Positions 1 through 5,479 of a stretch of DNA of 5,479 bases are shown piece after piece (position 1 is the first letter of the stretch; the number at the start of each line of letters is the position of its first letter). Below the pieces are notes generated by a model that was not told the DNA's origin, did no database searches, and saw only the letters and a program-made list of their open reading frames with translations. The position numbers and the translations under genes are program-made. The stretch lies in the NCBI GenBank assembly GCA_902773065.1, contig CACYDD010000022.1:1-5479 (forward strand). Reading direction: 5' to 3'. This stretch comes from an uncultured Ruminococcus sp. GTDB taxonomy: Bacteria; Bacillota; Clostridia; Oscillospirales; Acutalibacteraceae.

Positions 1-159
1 TGCGATCACGGGAACTGCTGCAAGAAGCGCAGCAATACAGCATATTACTGACGCTGTGATCAATCCTTTTCTGATACGACGGACAGTTTTTTTCGGCTTT
101 GGTGTGCTATCGAGTGCTATGGTTTTATTCTTCTTTTGTTGTGTATCTTTCAACATCAT
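1..159 (-). CDS. N-terminus of an exported or membrane-anchored protein (partial, runs off left edge)
   Basis: Only the first 53 codons are present. The protein starts with a basic, polar stretch (about residues 4-32, rich in K, R, Q and T, including KPKKTVRRIRKG). A hydrophobic run follows from about residue 33 to the edge (LITASVICCIAALLAAVPVIA region). This is the layout of an uncleaved signal anchor or a signal peptide, so the mature part probably lies outside the cytoplasm; this is inferred from hydropathy alone. GGGAGG lies on the minus strand at 163-168. Two adjacent ATG codons (159 and 156) are possible starts; the second gives a more usual spacing of about 6 bases, the first only about 3. 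The gene lies 46 bases downstream of the ATPase gene on the same strand with no hairpin terminator between them, so read-through is possible. The family cannot be recognised from this fragment; a cell-wall enzyme or lipoprotein-like protein would fit equally well. Confidence 0.72.
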   Translation of the reverse strand, partial: MMLKDTQQKKNKTIALDSTPKPKKTVRRIRKGLITASVICCIAALLAAVPVIA

Positions 160-180
160 TTTCCTCCCTTGTGAATTTCA

Positions 181-209
181 GGTATGCTAAAAGAAGGGAC
201 ATAAGTCAA
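181..209 (-). promoter_or_regulatory. Weak candidate promoter for the membrane-anchored protein gene
   Basis: On the minus strand TTGACT (204-209) is followed after 17 bases by CATACC (181-186). The -35 box is close to consensus (5/6) but the -10 box is poor (3/6). It overlaps the stop codon of the ATPase gene and would start transcription close to the ribosome binding site of the next gene. It may be chance in AT-rich DNA; co-transcription from the ATPase promoter is an equally good explanation. Confidence 0.22.
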
Positions 210-1597
210 TAAAGTAATATATTTTTATTTTTTTCAGCAAGTTCTTTGAATCTGTCAGTGTACCCATTTATGCAAAAGAAAACAAAATGTTCCTGCCTGT
301 TGTTTCTTTTCCATTCCACTTGTGCGGTTTTTTCCATCAGCTTGTAGTAAATATCAATATCCATCGGCTGATTGGTATATTTACACTCCCCGAAAATAAT
401 ATCGTTTCCGTTGCTGTCAAGTGCCACAATATCAATTTCGGTATCCTTTCTGTCCCACCATCTTCCGATTTTGTCGGGAATAAACTCCCATGTACTTACA
501 GCAGCAAGTTTTCTCATATAGTAATCTCTGCAAATATCCTCATAAACATAGGCAGCGTGATTGTTTACAAAACTTTTGCGTATTTTCTTCATCACAACAT
601 CAGTATAATCTGATTCAATATAGGATTTATTCGGGTAAACAAATTTAAACCAGAATTCAATAAAATTATCTGTAATTTTGTAAAGCCCCATTTTACTTTT
701 TTCGGGATTCTGTTCTGTAATTGGTACTTCTCTTTTAATAATATCAAGGTCAATTAAAACATTCAGATATTTGGGCAGGTTTGTTGCTTTAAGCTCCAGT
801 GCAGACGCAATGTCTCCCGGCTTGTGCTTTCCGGAGGCAATCGTTTTGATAATGGAAAAATAGCTGCCGACATCCTTGACCTCTTTTTCAAGCAGAAACG
901 CAGGTTCTTCATAGAGATAGCTCTGTTTTGATAAAATATTTTGCCCGATTGCAGTATAGATGTCATCATATTGCTCAAATGCTTCAATATATTTCGGTAC
1001 ACCGCCTGTGACAGCATAGCTTTCAATCAGTTGTTTTTCACTTGCGCCTTCAAAAAACTCATGATAATATCTGAAATCGATTTGTTTGAGCTTGATTTGT
1101 CCGGTTCTTCTTCCGTAAAGAGGGCTGCTGTAGGATAAGGTCTGATCATACATCATATTGATCAGTGAGCCGCATAGAATGAGCATAATATTGGAATTCT
1201 GCAAAACAGTGTCCCATATTTTCTGGAGTCTGGAAATAAAAGCATGATCTGATTTCCCTATATACTGAAATTCATCGATAATCACCACAGTTTTTTGGTC
1301 AGGCTTATGATTTGCGATAAACTCAAAAACAGGCTCCCAACTGCCGATTCTTGAATTGGCAAGAATGGTATTACCTGTGTATTCTGCAACAACGGAAGCA
1401 AAGGAATTTCTGTTTTCTGCTTCTGATTCCTCGGTTGCAAGAAAATAGATCGCAGGCTTATTTTTGGCGAATTCTGTGACCAGAGCAGTTTTTCCCGTTC
1501 TTCTTCTGCCGTAAACAATGACAAATGATGACCGGGCAGAAGCATATTCTTTTTCAAGAAATGTTCTTTCACTATTTCTGTTAACAAATTTTTTCAT
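206..1597 (-). CDS. ATPase_2/DUF234-family P-loop ATPase with C-terminal PD-(D/E)xK-like domain
   Basis: The product is 463 aa, a usual full length for the family, and its biological role is not established. Residues about 1-210 form the AAA/STAND-like 'archaeal ATPase' domain. It opens with the typical KFVNRNSERTFLEKEY, then Walker A GRRRTGKT (30-37), Walker B VVIIDEFQY (104-112), a sensor-like ILCGS (140-144), the conserved YGRRTGQI (161-168) and TGGVPKYI (197-204). Residues about 240-310 look like a winged helix (KPGDIASALELKATNLPKYLNVL). The C-terminal DUF234 part carries TEIDIVA (386-392) and IIFGECKY (400-407), a D...ExK arrangement typical of PD-(D/E)xK nuclease folds. Four upstream in-frame codons (GTG GTG ATG TTT from 1609) exist. 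ATG 1597 is preferred because GGTGAT at 1602-1607 pairs with the 16S tail at good spacing and the protein then begins like its relatives. It is transcribed divergently from the Wadjet operon. A role in defence, DNA repair or mobile-element biology is possible but inferred. Confidence 0.9.
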   Translation of the reverse strand: MKKFVNRNSERTFLEKEYASARSSFVIVYGRRRTGKTALVTEFAKNKPAIYFLATEESEAENRNSFASVVAEYTGNTILANSRIGSWEPVFEFIANHKPDQKTVVIIDEFQYIGKSDHAFISRLQKIWDTVLQNSNIMLILCGSLINMMYDQTLSYSSPLYGRRTGQIKLKQIDFRYYHEFFEGASEKQLIESYAVTGGVPKYIEAFEQYDDIYTAIGQNILSKQSYLYEEPAFLLEKEVKDVGSYFSIIKTIASGKHKPGDIASALELKATNLPKYLNVLIDLDIIKREVPITEQNPEKSKMGLYKITDNFIEFWFKFVYPNKSYIESDYTDVVMKKIRKSFVNNHAAYVYEDICRDYYMRKLAAVSTWEFIPDKIGRWWDRKDTEIDIVALDSNGNDIIFGECKYTNQPMDIDIYYKLMEKTAQVEWKRNNRQEHFVFFCINGYTDRFKELAEKNKNILLY

Positions 1598-1601
1598 AAA
1601 C

Positions 1602-1607
1602 ATCACC
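1602..1607 (-). promoter_or_regulatory. Ribosome binding site of the DUF234 ATPase gene (decides the start)
   Basis: GGTGAT on the minus strand matches the 3' part of AGGAGGTGAT and lies 4 bases before ATG 1597. It overlaps the upstream GTG/ATG codons at 1609-1603, which argues that those codons are part of the binding site and not the start. Confidence 0.5.
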
Positions 1608-1627
1608 ACTTTGAAGGATATACTGTT

Positions 1628-1655
1628 TTGAAATTATTATACCACAAAGTATAAT
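1628..1655 (+). promoter_or_regulatory. Mirror-image plus-strand promoter reading into the intergenic element
   Basis: The other strand of the same palindrome gives TTGAAA (1628-1633), 16 bases, TATAAT (1650-1655). Predicted transcription starts near 1662, about 355 bases ahead of jetA. A transcript from here would be either a long leader of the jet operon or a separate small RNA across 1662-1950. There is no gene immediately downstream, so this promoter may be only a by-product of the palindrome's symmetry. Confidence 0.42.
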
Positions 1656-1663
1656 AATTTCAA
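1636..1663 (-). promoter_or_regulatory. Promoter of the DUF234 ATPase gene
   Basis: On the minus strand TTGAAA (1658-1663) and TATAAT (1636-1641) are separated by 16 bases. The -10 box is perfect and the -35 box is 5/6. Transcription would begin near 1629, giving a leader of about 32 bases before ATG 1597. Both boxes lie inside the inverted repeat, so anything binding that repeat would control this promoter. Confidence 0.65.
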
Positions 1664-1755
1664 GTATAATTACTCCAGAGAAAGTACTCCCCATCACAAT
1701 TTGTAAAATGCTGCATGTTAGTATAAAATATTTCCGGGACTTTATGGAGCGGCAA

Positions 1756-1830
1756 TAAAATTATGGTTTTTATAAACTTGAGCACGAAATAGAGACCGTC
1801 GGCTCACCGGCTTAGTGTAAAATTATAGTT
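1756..1830 (+). repeat. Imperfect 13-base direct repeat flanking part of the intergenic element
   Basis: TAAAATTATGGTT (1756-1768) and TAAAATTATAGTT (1818-1830) agree at 12 of 13 bases and begin 62 bases apart. The second copy is in the loop of the CTTAGTG/CACTAAG hairpin. Both are AT-rich, so chance is possible; paired regulator sites are an alternative. Confidence 0.35.
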
Positions 1831-1936
1831 GGCACTAAGTTTGAGACGCGGGAGTCAGCTTGCCGATATCATTCAGAGCGAAGCACAGCGAGCGACTGCG
1901 CGAATCGACTGCGGAGGCACTCCGCCGCCGACCGGT
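1795..1936. other. GC-rich structured intergenic element, possible small RNA or interspersed repeat
   Basis: Within the otherwise AT-rich 407-base gap between the divergent genes this block is much richer in GC. ACC-GTCGGC (1795-1803) can pair with GCCGAC-c-GGT (1927-1936, one bulged C), closing a region that contains three further stems. These are CTTAGTG/CACTAAG (1811-1817 with 1833-1839), GCTTGC/GCgAAGC (1858-1863 with 1878-1884, one bulge) and GCGGAG/CTCCGC (1911-1916 with 1920-1925, three-base loop). CGACTGCG occurs twice (1894-1901 and 1906-1913). I do not recognise a named RNA family. The base composition and short internal repeats resemble the interspersed non-coding repeats seen in clostridial genomes, but that is an impression. 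The strand of any transcript is unknown; the plus-strand promoter at 1628-1655 would read through it. The rest of the gap (1664-1794) shows only TACTCC repeated at 1671 and 1685 and AT-rich DNA. Confidence 0.4.
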
Positions 1937-1948
1937 GCAACATAGCTG

Positions 1949-1977
1949 TTGATTATTCACGAAAAAGAAGATATAAT
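1949..1977 (+). promoter_or_regulatory. Promoter of the jetABC(D) operon
   Basis: TTGATT (1949-1954), a 17-base spacer and a perfect TATAAT (1972-1977) form a convincing housekeeping sigma-factor promoter. Transcription would start around 1984, leaving a leader of about 33 bases before jetA. A second TATAAT sits exactly one helical turn downstream (1982-1987) but has no matching -35 box. Confidence 0.68.
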
Positions 1978-2000
1978 AGTTTATAATGTAATCTTTTTGA

Positions 2001-2006
2001 GAGGAG
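2001..2006 (+). promoter_or_regulatory. Ribosome binding site of jetA
   Basis: GAGGAG lies 10 bases before ATG 2017, a slightly long spacing, and supports this start over the next in-frame ATG at 2038. Confidence 0.6.
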
Positions 2007-2016
2007 TAAGTACGCA

Positions 2017-3516
2017 ATGAAGCTGAATATCGATAAAATGGGCAGTATCAGTGCCGCTTCCTATTTAACTGCACCGAATGATGCTGTTTTGTACAGAACG
2101 ATCATGCGTATCCTTTACAACGAAAAAGAATCCTATAACGCACAGCTCAGTTCGGATGATATATTGCTTCATCTGAAAAAATGTGACGAATTTGCCTCTT
2201 TGTCTGCCGATAAGCTTAAATCAACTCTTTCCCAGCTTACAATCTGGGGGTGTGTTCTGCCAATGCAGGATCCGGGGAGAGTAAAAACGATTGAAGAATA
2301 TCAGAATAAGATCTACCGCTATTCATTGACAGAGGATGCTGTGATCATTGAACGAATGACGATCGAACTTGAAAATATGTTCTCTGAGGGAAATACACTT
2401 TCCTCCTCGCTTCTTGTCAGGATCAATGATGATCTGCTGCAAATGGAAACGGCGGTCAACGAAATGAGCAATCCAGATCTGGATGAATGGTGGCGGAATC
2501 TGTTTGAAGATTTTAAGCGGCTGAGCAAAAACTATTCCGACTATACCTATGCGTTTGGTTCTGTAAAAGGAGAAAAGCTGATCAGTTCGGTCGATTTTCT
2601 GATCCACAAGGATAAATTCATTGAATACCTGAGAGATTTCATCACCCAGTTGCAAAAGCATTCTGTACGAATCGAAAACAATCTCCGAAAAATATCTCCC
2701 GATGTAAAAAACAGACTCATGCAAAGACTTCTGGAGAGTGAAGCGGATATTCCGAGGACGAATTCGGAAATGATAAGCCTTTCTGAAATTGAAAACAAAA
2801 TACATAACGACTGGAATGCTTTGTATTCATGGTTTGTTTCCGCAGATGGCAGGGAATCGACCTGTAACAGGGCAATGGAATATACCAACGATATCATACG
2901 TAAAATGGTCAACAATGCGGTTTTACTCATGCAGCTGCAAAATTCCGGTATCAGCAAAAAACAGGAATACAAAAAATATATGGAAATGTTTTCTTCATGC
3001 AGCAGTACAGATGAAGCACATTGCCTTTCGGCTCATGTGTTCGGTGTGATGAATATCGGACATTACAAATATAACACTGACAGGGAAACAGACAGCATTT
3101 TTGAAAATGCGGCAGAACTTTCTCCGCAGGTTTTTGAAGTACGTCCTGTTACAAGAAAATACAAACCAAGGATCAGGGCGGAGGGGATCACTCTCCGGAA
3201 TATGGAAAAGGAAATGCAAAGACAGCAAAAGCTTGCCGGAATTGTCCGAGAACAAAAGCTGATCGGACAATATACCAAAGATAACAAACTATGTTTGTCG
3301 GAATTGACAGAGGAAATAATTCCTGTGGAAATGAGGATCACGATACTGAAATGGATCACAGCGGCTTGTCAGAACAGAAGTAAAAACGGTATCACGGATT
3401 TCGGAAAGAAATTTCATATGCACCCGTCAGACAGATATATCACACTTCACTTTGATGATGGCGAACTGTTTATGCCTGCCTATACTTTTGAATTTGAGGT
3501 TGAACAAAATGACTGA
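2017..3516 (+). CDS. jetA: JetA, DUF2397 (TIGR02677) kleisin-like subunit of a type III Wadjet system
   Basis: The product is a 499-aa cytoplasmic protein of usual DUF2397 length. In Wadjet complexes the JetA subunit is the MukF/MksF-like kleisin that bridges the SMC-like motor heads and recruits the other subunits to trap and cut circular plasmid DNA. The N-terminal region (about 14-110) has the family opening SYLTAPNDAVLYRTIMRILY followed by a winged-helix-like segment. The middle (about 130-320) is largely helical and charged. SWFVSADGRE (271-280), TDEAHCLSAHVFGVMNIGHY (331-350) and the R-rich VRPVTRKYKPRIR (376-388) correspond to the conserved C-terminal half of the family. The end (about 435-495) resembles the usual terminal domain, with DDGELFMPAYTFEFEV matching the family's 'DGEL.MP.Y' ending. 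It is the first gene of the operon, has its own promoter, and overlaps jetB by 8 bases. The identification comes from remembered motifs and gene order; no search was run. Confidence 0.88.
   Translation: MKLNIDKMGSISAASYLTAPNDAVLYRTIMRILYNEKESYNAQLSSDDILLHLKKCDEFASLSADKLKSTLSQLTIWGCVLPMQDPGRVKTIEEYQNKIYRYSLTEDAVIIERMTIELENMFSEGNTLSSSLLVRINDDLLQMETAVNEMSNPDLDEWWRNLFEDFKRLSKNYSDYTYAFGSVKGEKLISSVDFLIHKDKFIEYLRDFITQLQKHSVRIENNLRKISPDVKNRLMQRLLESEADIPRTNSEMISLSEIENKIHNDWNALYSWFVSADGRESTCNRAMEYTNDIIRKMVNNAVLLMQLQNSGISKKQEYKKYMEMFSSCSSTDEAHCLSAHVFGVMNIGHYKYNTDRETDSIFENAAELSPQVFEVRPVTRKYKPRIRAEGITLRNMEKEMQRQQKLAGIVREQKLIGQYTKDNKLCLSELTEEIIPVEMRITILKWITAACQNRSKNGITDFGKKFHMHPSDRYITLHFDDGELFMPAYTFEFEVEQND
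3496..3500 (+). promoter_or_regulatory. Ribosome binding site of jetB inside jetA (decides the start)
   Basis: GAGGT ends 8 bases before ATG 3509. It supports that start against an upstream in-frame extension reaching back to 3452, which would overlap jetA far more and lacks family-like sequence. Confidence 0.55.
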
Positions 3517-4651
3517 ATTTACCGAATTGCTTGAAAACTTCTGGTTTCTGCGTGAAAACGACAGCGGCGAATATTTTCGTATCAGACGTGCCGCAGATGA
3601 TAAGATGAGAAAATTCCTGAATGAATTTGTCGGCTGGAATATCATATCAAATAACAAGCTTGTCAAACTGGAAAAAACACCTGCCGAAGCAAAACCCTTT
3701 ATGGGAATACCAAGCTTTGAAAACAAGAACGATTATTGTCTCCTTTGTGCGCTTCTGATCTATCTTGACGATAAATTTGACGGAGAACAGTTTCTGCTTA
3801 CAGAGATGATCGAAAGCATGGAAAAAATCATCGGCAGTGTCATTGAAATTGATTTTACAAAATTTTCAGACAGAAAATCTCTGGTCAGGGTGCTGAAATT
3901 TGCACAGAATATCTCGCTGCTGAAAATTTCTGACGGCTCGATTGAAAATCTCGAAAACGACAGAGATAAACAGATCCTGTATGAAAACACAGGGCTGTCT
4001 GCTTATTTTTCCGTCAACCACAATATTGACATTTTCGATTTTACAAGTTACAGGGATTTTGAAAAACATACCGATCTGTATACAGACAACAATACAGGTT
4101 ATGCACGAACCAACAGGGTATACAAAAGACTGCTTTTGCAGCCTGCCATGTACTGGGAAAGCAAGGATGACAAGGACAGTATATATCTGAAAAACCAAAG
4201 AAACTCCGTCAGAAAATACCTTGACGGATATCTCGGCGGCAGATTGGATATCCATAACGGAGCAGCTTTTTATATGCTGGATGAAACCGATACCTTTGGT
4301 AAGATCCACCCATCCGATAATGCACTTTCCGGCTTTGTATCGCTGATGTGCAAAGAGCTCCGAAGCTTCCACGATCTCAGTCTGCCACAGAATGATACCC
4401 ATAAATACCCGGTCAGTACGGAAAGATTTCATACGTTTATTCTTGAATGTAAGAAAAAATATGAGAACGGACTGGGCAAACAATTAAGAGAAATGAGCGA
4501 CAATAAATTCATTTCACTTGTCACGGAATATTTTTCCGACTGGATGCTGATCGAAAAAACAGAGAACGGATATAACTTATGTGACGGTATCTATAAAACC
4601 GAAGGTCATTTCCCCGAAAATTATCAGTTCAATAAAACAGAGGAGGTTTAA
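3509..4651 (+). CDS. jetB: JetB, DUF2398 (TIGR02678) MukE/MksE-like subunit of a type III Wadjet system
   Basis: The product is 380 aa, the usual DUF2398 size. In the Wadjet complex JetB is the winged-helix accessory subunit that binds the kleisin, comparable to MukE/MksE. Family features are visible in order. The opening LLENFWFLRENDSGEYFRIRRAAD (7-30) matches the 'pw.....dp..Y..vRR' pattern. It is followed by GWNIISNNKLVKLEKTPAEA (42-61) and NDYCLLCALLIYLDD (74-88). Then come RVYKRLLLQPAMYW (203-216), a long-helix segment with NQRNSVRKYLDGYLGGRLDIHNGAAFYMLDE (229-259), and SDWMLIEKTENGYNLCDGIYKTEGHF near the C-terminus. The start at 3509 gives the family-like N-terminus and has a ribosome binding site. 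The 8-base overlap with jetA and the jetC ribosome binding site lying in its last codons point to translational coupling and fixed subunit ratios. Function is assigned from family and neighbours, not from catalytic residues; none are expected. Confidence 0.87.
   Translation: MTEFTELLENFWFLRENDSGEYFRIRRAADDKMRKFLNEFVGWNIISNNKLVKLEKTPAEAKPFMGIPSFENKNDYCLLCALLIYLDDKFDGEQFLLTEMIESMEKIIGSVIEIDFTKFSDRKSLVRVLKFAQNISLLKISDGSIENLENDRDKQILYENTGLSAYFSVNHNIDIFDFTSYRDFEKHTDLYTDNNTGYARTNRVYKRLLLQPAMYWESKDDKDSIYLKNQRNSVRKYLDGYLGGRLDIHNGAAFYMLDETDTFGKIHPSDNALSGFVSLMCKELRSFHDLSLPQNDTHKYPVSTERFHTFILECKKKYENGLGKQLREMSDNKFISLVTEYFSDWMLIEKTENGYNLCDGIYKTEGHFPENYQFNKTEEV
4641..4646 (+). promoter_or_regulatory. Ribosome binding site of jetC, within the last codons of jetB
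   Basis: A perfect AGGAGG overlaps the final Glu-Glu-Val codons of jetB and lies 11 bases before ATG 4658. It ends only three bases before the jetB stop codon, so ribosomes finishing jetB could re-initiate on jetC. Confidence 0.7.
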
Positions 4652-4657
4652 AAGAAT

Positions 4658-5464
4658 ATGGAACGATGGCAAATGAACAGATTCGGATTTGTGAATTTCT
4701 GGGTATATGATCTGGAGGAATTTTCTCCCGAGGACGGAAAAATACTGATAAGAGGGTCAAACGGTTCGGGAAAGTCCATTACTACCCAGAGCTTTATTCC
4801 CTACATACTGGACGGAGACCGTCAGCCGACAAGGCTTGACCCCTTTGGCAGCCGTGACAGAAAGATGGAATTCTATCTGATCGGAGATCAGGATTCCGAC
4901 AAGCAGGAAAGCACAGGCTACATATGGATGGAATTTGTAAAGCCTGAAAGCAGGCAGTTCAGAACGATCGGAATCGGACTTCATGCAAAAAAAGGCGGCA
5001 GAATGAATACATGGGGTTTTTGTCTTATGGACGGAAGAAGAATCGGAAAGGATTTTTTTCTGTATAAGCAGGCAGGAGATCAGATCATCCCCTATGATGT
5101 CAAAACATTGAAAAAAGAGCTTGGAGAAAATAATCTTTTCAAAGACAAACCAACGGAATACAAGGCAATGGTTGCCGAAAAAATCTTTGGTATTGATAAG
5201 GAAAGGATCGATGATTTCGACCAGCTGACCAATATACTGATCAAGACACGTTCCTCAAAGCTTGCCTCAAAAGAAAATCTGAAACCGTCACAGCTATATG
5301 CTATTCTGAATGAATCACTGCGTACCCTTTCCGATGATGACCTTCACCCTATGGCAGATGCGATGAGTAAAATTGAGGATGCACACAGCAAAATTGAAAT
5401 TTCTGTCAAGGCACTGAATGAAGCAAAACTGATAGCCAATGAATATGACAGATATAACCGCTAA
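4658..5464 (+). CDS. jetC: JetC, SMC-like ATPase (TIGR02680) of a type III Wadjet system, N-terminal part only
   Basis: The visible part, 268 aa, is the N-terminal half of an SMC/MukB-like ATPase head plus the start of the coiled coil. In Wadjet the motor uses ATP to extrude DNA loops and so senses small circular DNA. The opening ERWQMNRFGFVNFWVYDLEEF leads to Walker A GSNGSGKS (33-40), then the family's SFIPYILDGDRQPTRLDPFGSRDRKMEF (45-72). Later KTRSSKLASKENLKPSQLYAILNESLRTLSDDDL (196-229) matches the TIGR02680 segment before the coiled coil. From about 235 the sequence becomes coiled-coil-like (MSKIEDAHSKIEISVKALNEAKLIANEYDRY). Full-length relatives exceed 1,000 aa, and the ABC signature, Walker B and C-terminal head are absent here. 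The apparent TAA stop (5462-5464) is formed by the terminal poly-A run and is very likely artificial, so the gene should be read as continuing past the window. Start choice agrees with family N-termini and with the AGGAGG site. Confidence 0.88.
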   Translation: MERWQMNRFGFVNFWVYDLEEFSPEDGKILIRGSNGSGKSITTQSFIPYILDGDRQPTRLDPFGSRDRKMEFYLIGDQDSDKQESTGYIWMEFVKPESRQFRTIGIGLHAKKGGRMNTWGFCLMDGRRIGKDFFLYKQAGDQIIPYDVKTLKKELGENNLFKDKPTEYKAMVAEKIFGIDKERIDDFDQLTNILIKTRSSKLASKENLKPSQLYAILNESLRTLSDDDLHPMADAMSKIEDAHSKIEISVKALNEAKLIANEYDRYNR

Positions 5465-5479
5465 AAAAAAAAAAAAAAA
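5463..5479. other. Terminal run of 17 A residues, probable contig-end artefact
   Basis: The window ends in an uninterrupted poly-A run that begins in the middle of a well-conserved coding region and supplies two bases of the apparent jetC stop codon. There is no hairpin or other gene-end signal before it. Bacterial mRNA-style tails are not expected in genomic sequence; low-quality or adapter-derived read ends are the simplest explanation. A real slippery A-tract or disrupted gene is less likely. Confidence 0.75.

Larger units (their letters stand above)
1628..1663. repeat. Perfect 15-bp inverted repeat with 6-base spacer in the divergent promoter region
   Basis: TTGAAATTATTATAC (1628-1642) and GTATAATAATTTCAA (1649-1663) are exact reverse complements separated by CACAAA. 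No T-tract follows on either side, so it is not a typical intrinsic terminator. It may be an operator for a dimeric regulator, or simply the result of two promoters superimposed head to head, since both arms contain a -35 and a -10 box. Confidence 0.85.

Noticed and set aside
4..61. GATCAC/GTGATC inverted repeat near the left edge
   Set aside because: It is only 6 bp, the arms are about 50 bases apart, and it lies inside the coding region of the membrane-anchored protein; expected by chance.
287..613. 108-codon plus-strand open frame opposite the DUF234 ATPase gene
   Set aside because: It is antisense to the conserved nuclease-like C-terminal region, and has no ribosome binding site or recognised motif.
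1628..1663. Inverted repeat as a bidirectional intrinsic terminator
   Set aside because: No T-run follows either arm, the stem is very AT-rich, and it lies between divergent rather than convergent genes.
1835..2017. 60-codon minus-strand reading frame across the GC-rich element and the jet promoter
   Set aside because: It overlaps the jetA promoter and ribosome binding site, starts in jetA's start region, has no visible ribosome binding site of its own, and its translation is low-complexity and repeat-like. It is more likely a chance frame through the repeat or structured element.
2323..2805. 160-codon minus-strand open frame inside jetA
   Set aside because: It lies wholly antisense to a gene with clear family motifs and shows no recognisable protein features; it is a shadow frame.
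3452..3508. Upstream in-frame extension of jetB by 19 codons
   Set aside because: It would overlap jetA by 65 bases and adds residues unlike the family N-terminus. ATG 3509 has a GAGGT site at 8 bases and begins like DUF2398 proteins.
3866..4483. 205-codon minus-strand open frame inside jetB
   Set aside because: It is long, but antisense to conserved DUF2398 coding sequence and without recognised motifs or a convincing ribosome binding site. It is explained by codon bias of the real gene.

Overview
The window looks like chromosomal or mobile-element DNA from a low-GC Gram-positive bacterium (Bacillota, probably a Ruminococcus-like gut or rumen clostridium). This rests on AT-rich codons, strong AGGAGG-type ribosome binding sites, near-consensus TTGaaa/TATAAT promoters and the flavour of the proteins. 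The taxon is an inference, and no rRNA, tRNA, integrase, transposase or CRISPR array is visible.

Left part, minus strand (1-1609): the first 53 codons of an unidentified exported or membrane-anchored protein run off the left edge. Upstream of it, 46 bases away, is a complete gene for an ATPase_2/DUF234-type P-loop ATPase (463 aa) with Walker A and B motifs and a C-terminal PD-(D/E)xK-like nuclease signature. Middle (1610-2016): a 407-base divergent intergenic region. It holds a perfect 15-bp inverted repeat that is also a symmetric two-way promoter, a GC-rich block able to fold into a closed multi-hairpin structure, and a separate good promoter just ahead of the plus-strand genes.

Right part, plus strand (2017-5464): three tightly packed genes, DUF2397 (TIGR02677), DUF2398 (TIGR02678) and the N-terminus of an SMC-like ATPase (TIGR02680). 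This is the order of a type III Wadjet (JetABCD) anti-plasmid defence operon, an SMC/MksBEF-like complex: jetA encodes the kleisin-like subunit, jetB the MksE/MukE-like subunit and jetC the SMC-like motor. The fourth gene, jetD (DUF2399, TOPRIM-type nuclease subunit), is expected further right but is not in the window.

The sequence ends in 17 consecutive A residues that create the apparent jetC stop codon after only 268 codons, against well over 1,000 aa expected. This is most simply a contig-end artefact, so jetC should be treated as partial and not as a natural short protein. The defence system belongs to a described class. The least explained parts are the palindromic promoter, the structured intergenic element and the possible relation of the divergent nuclease-like ATPase to the Wadjet operon.
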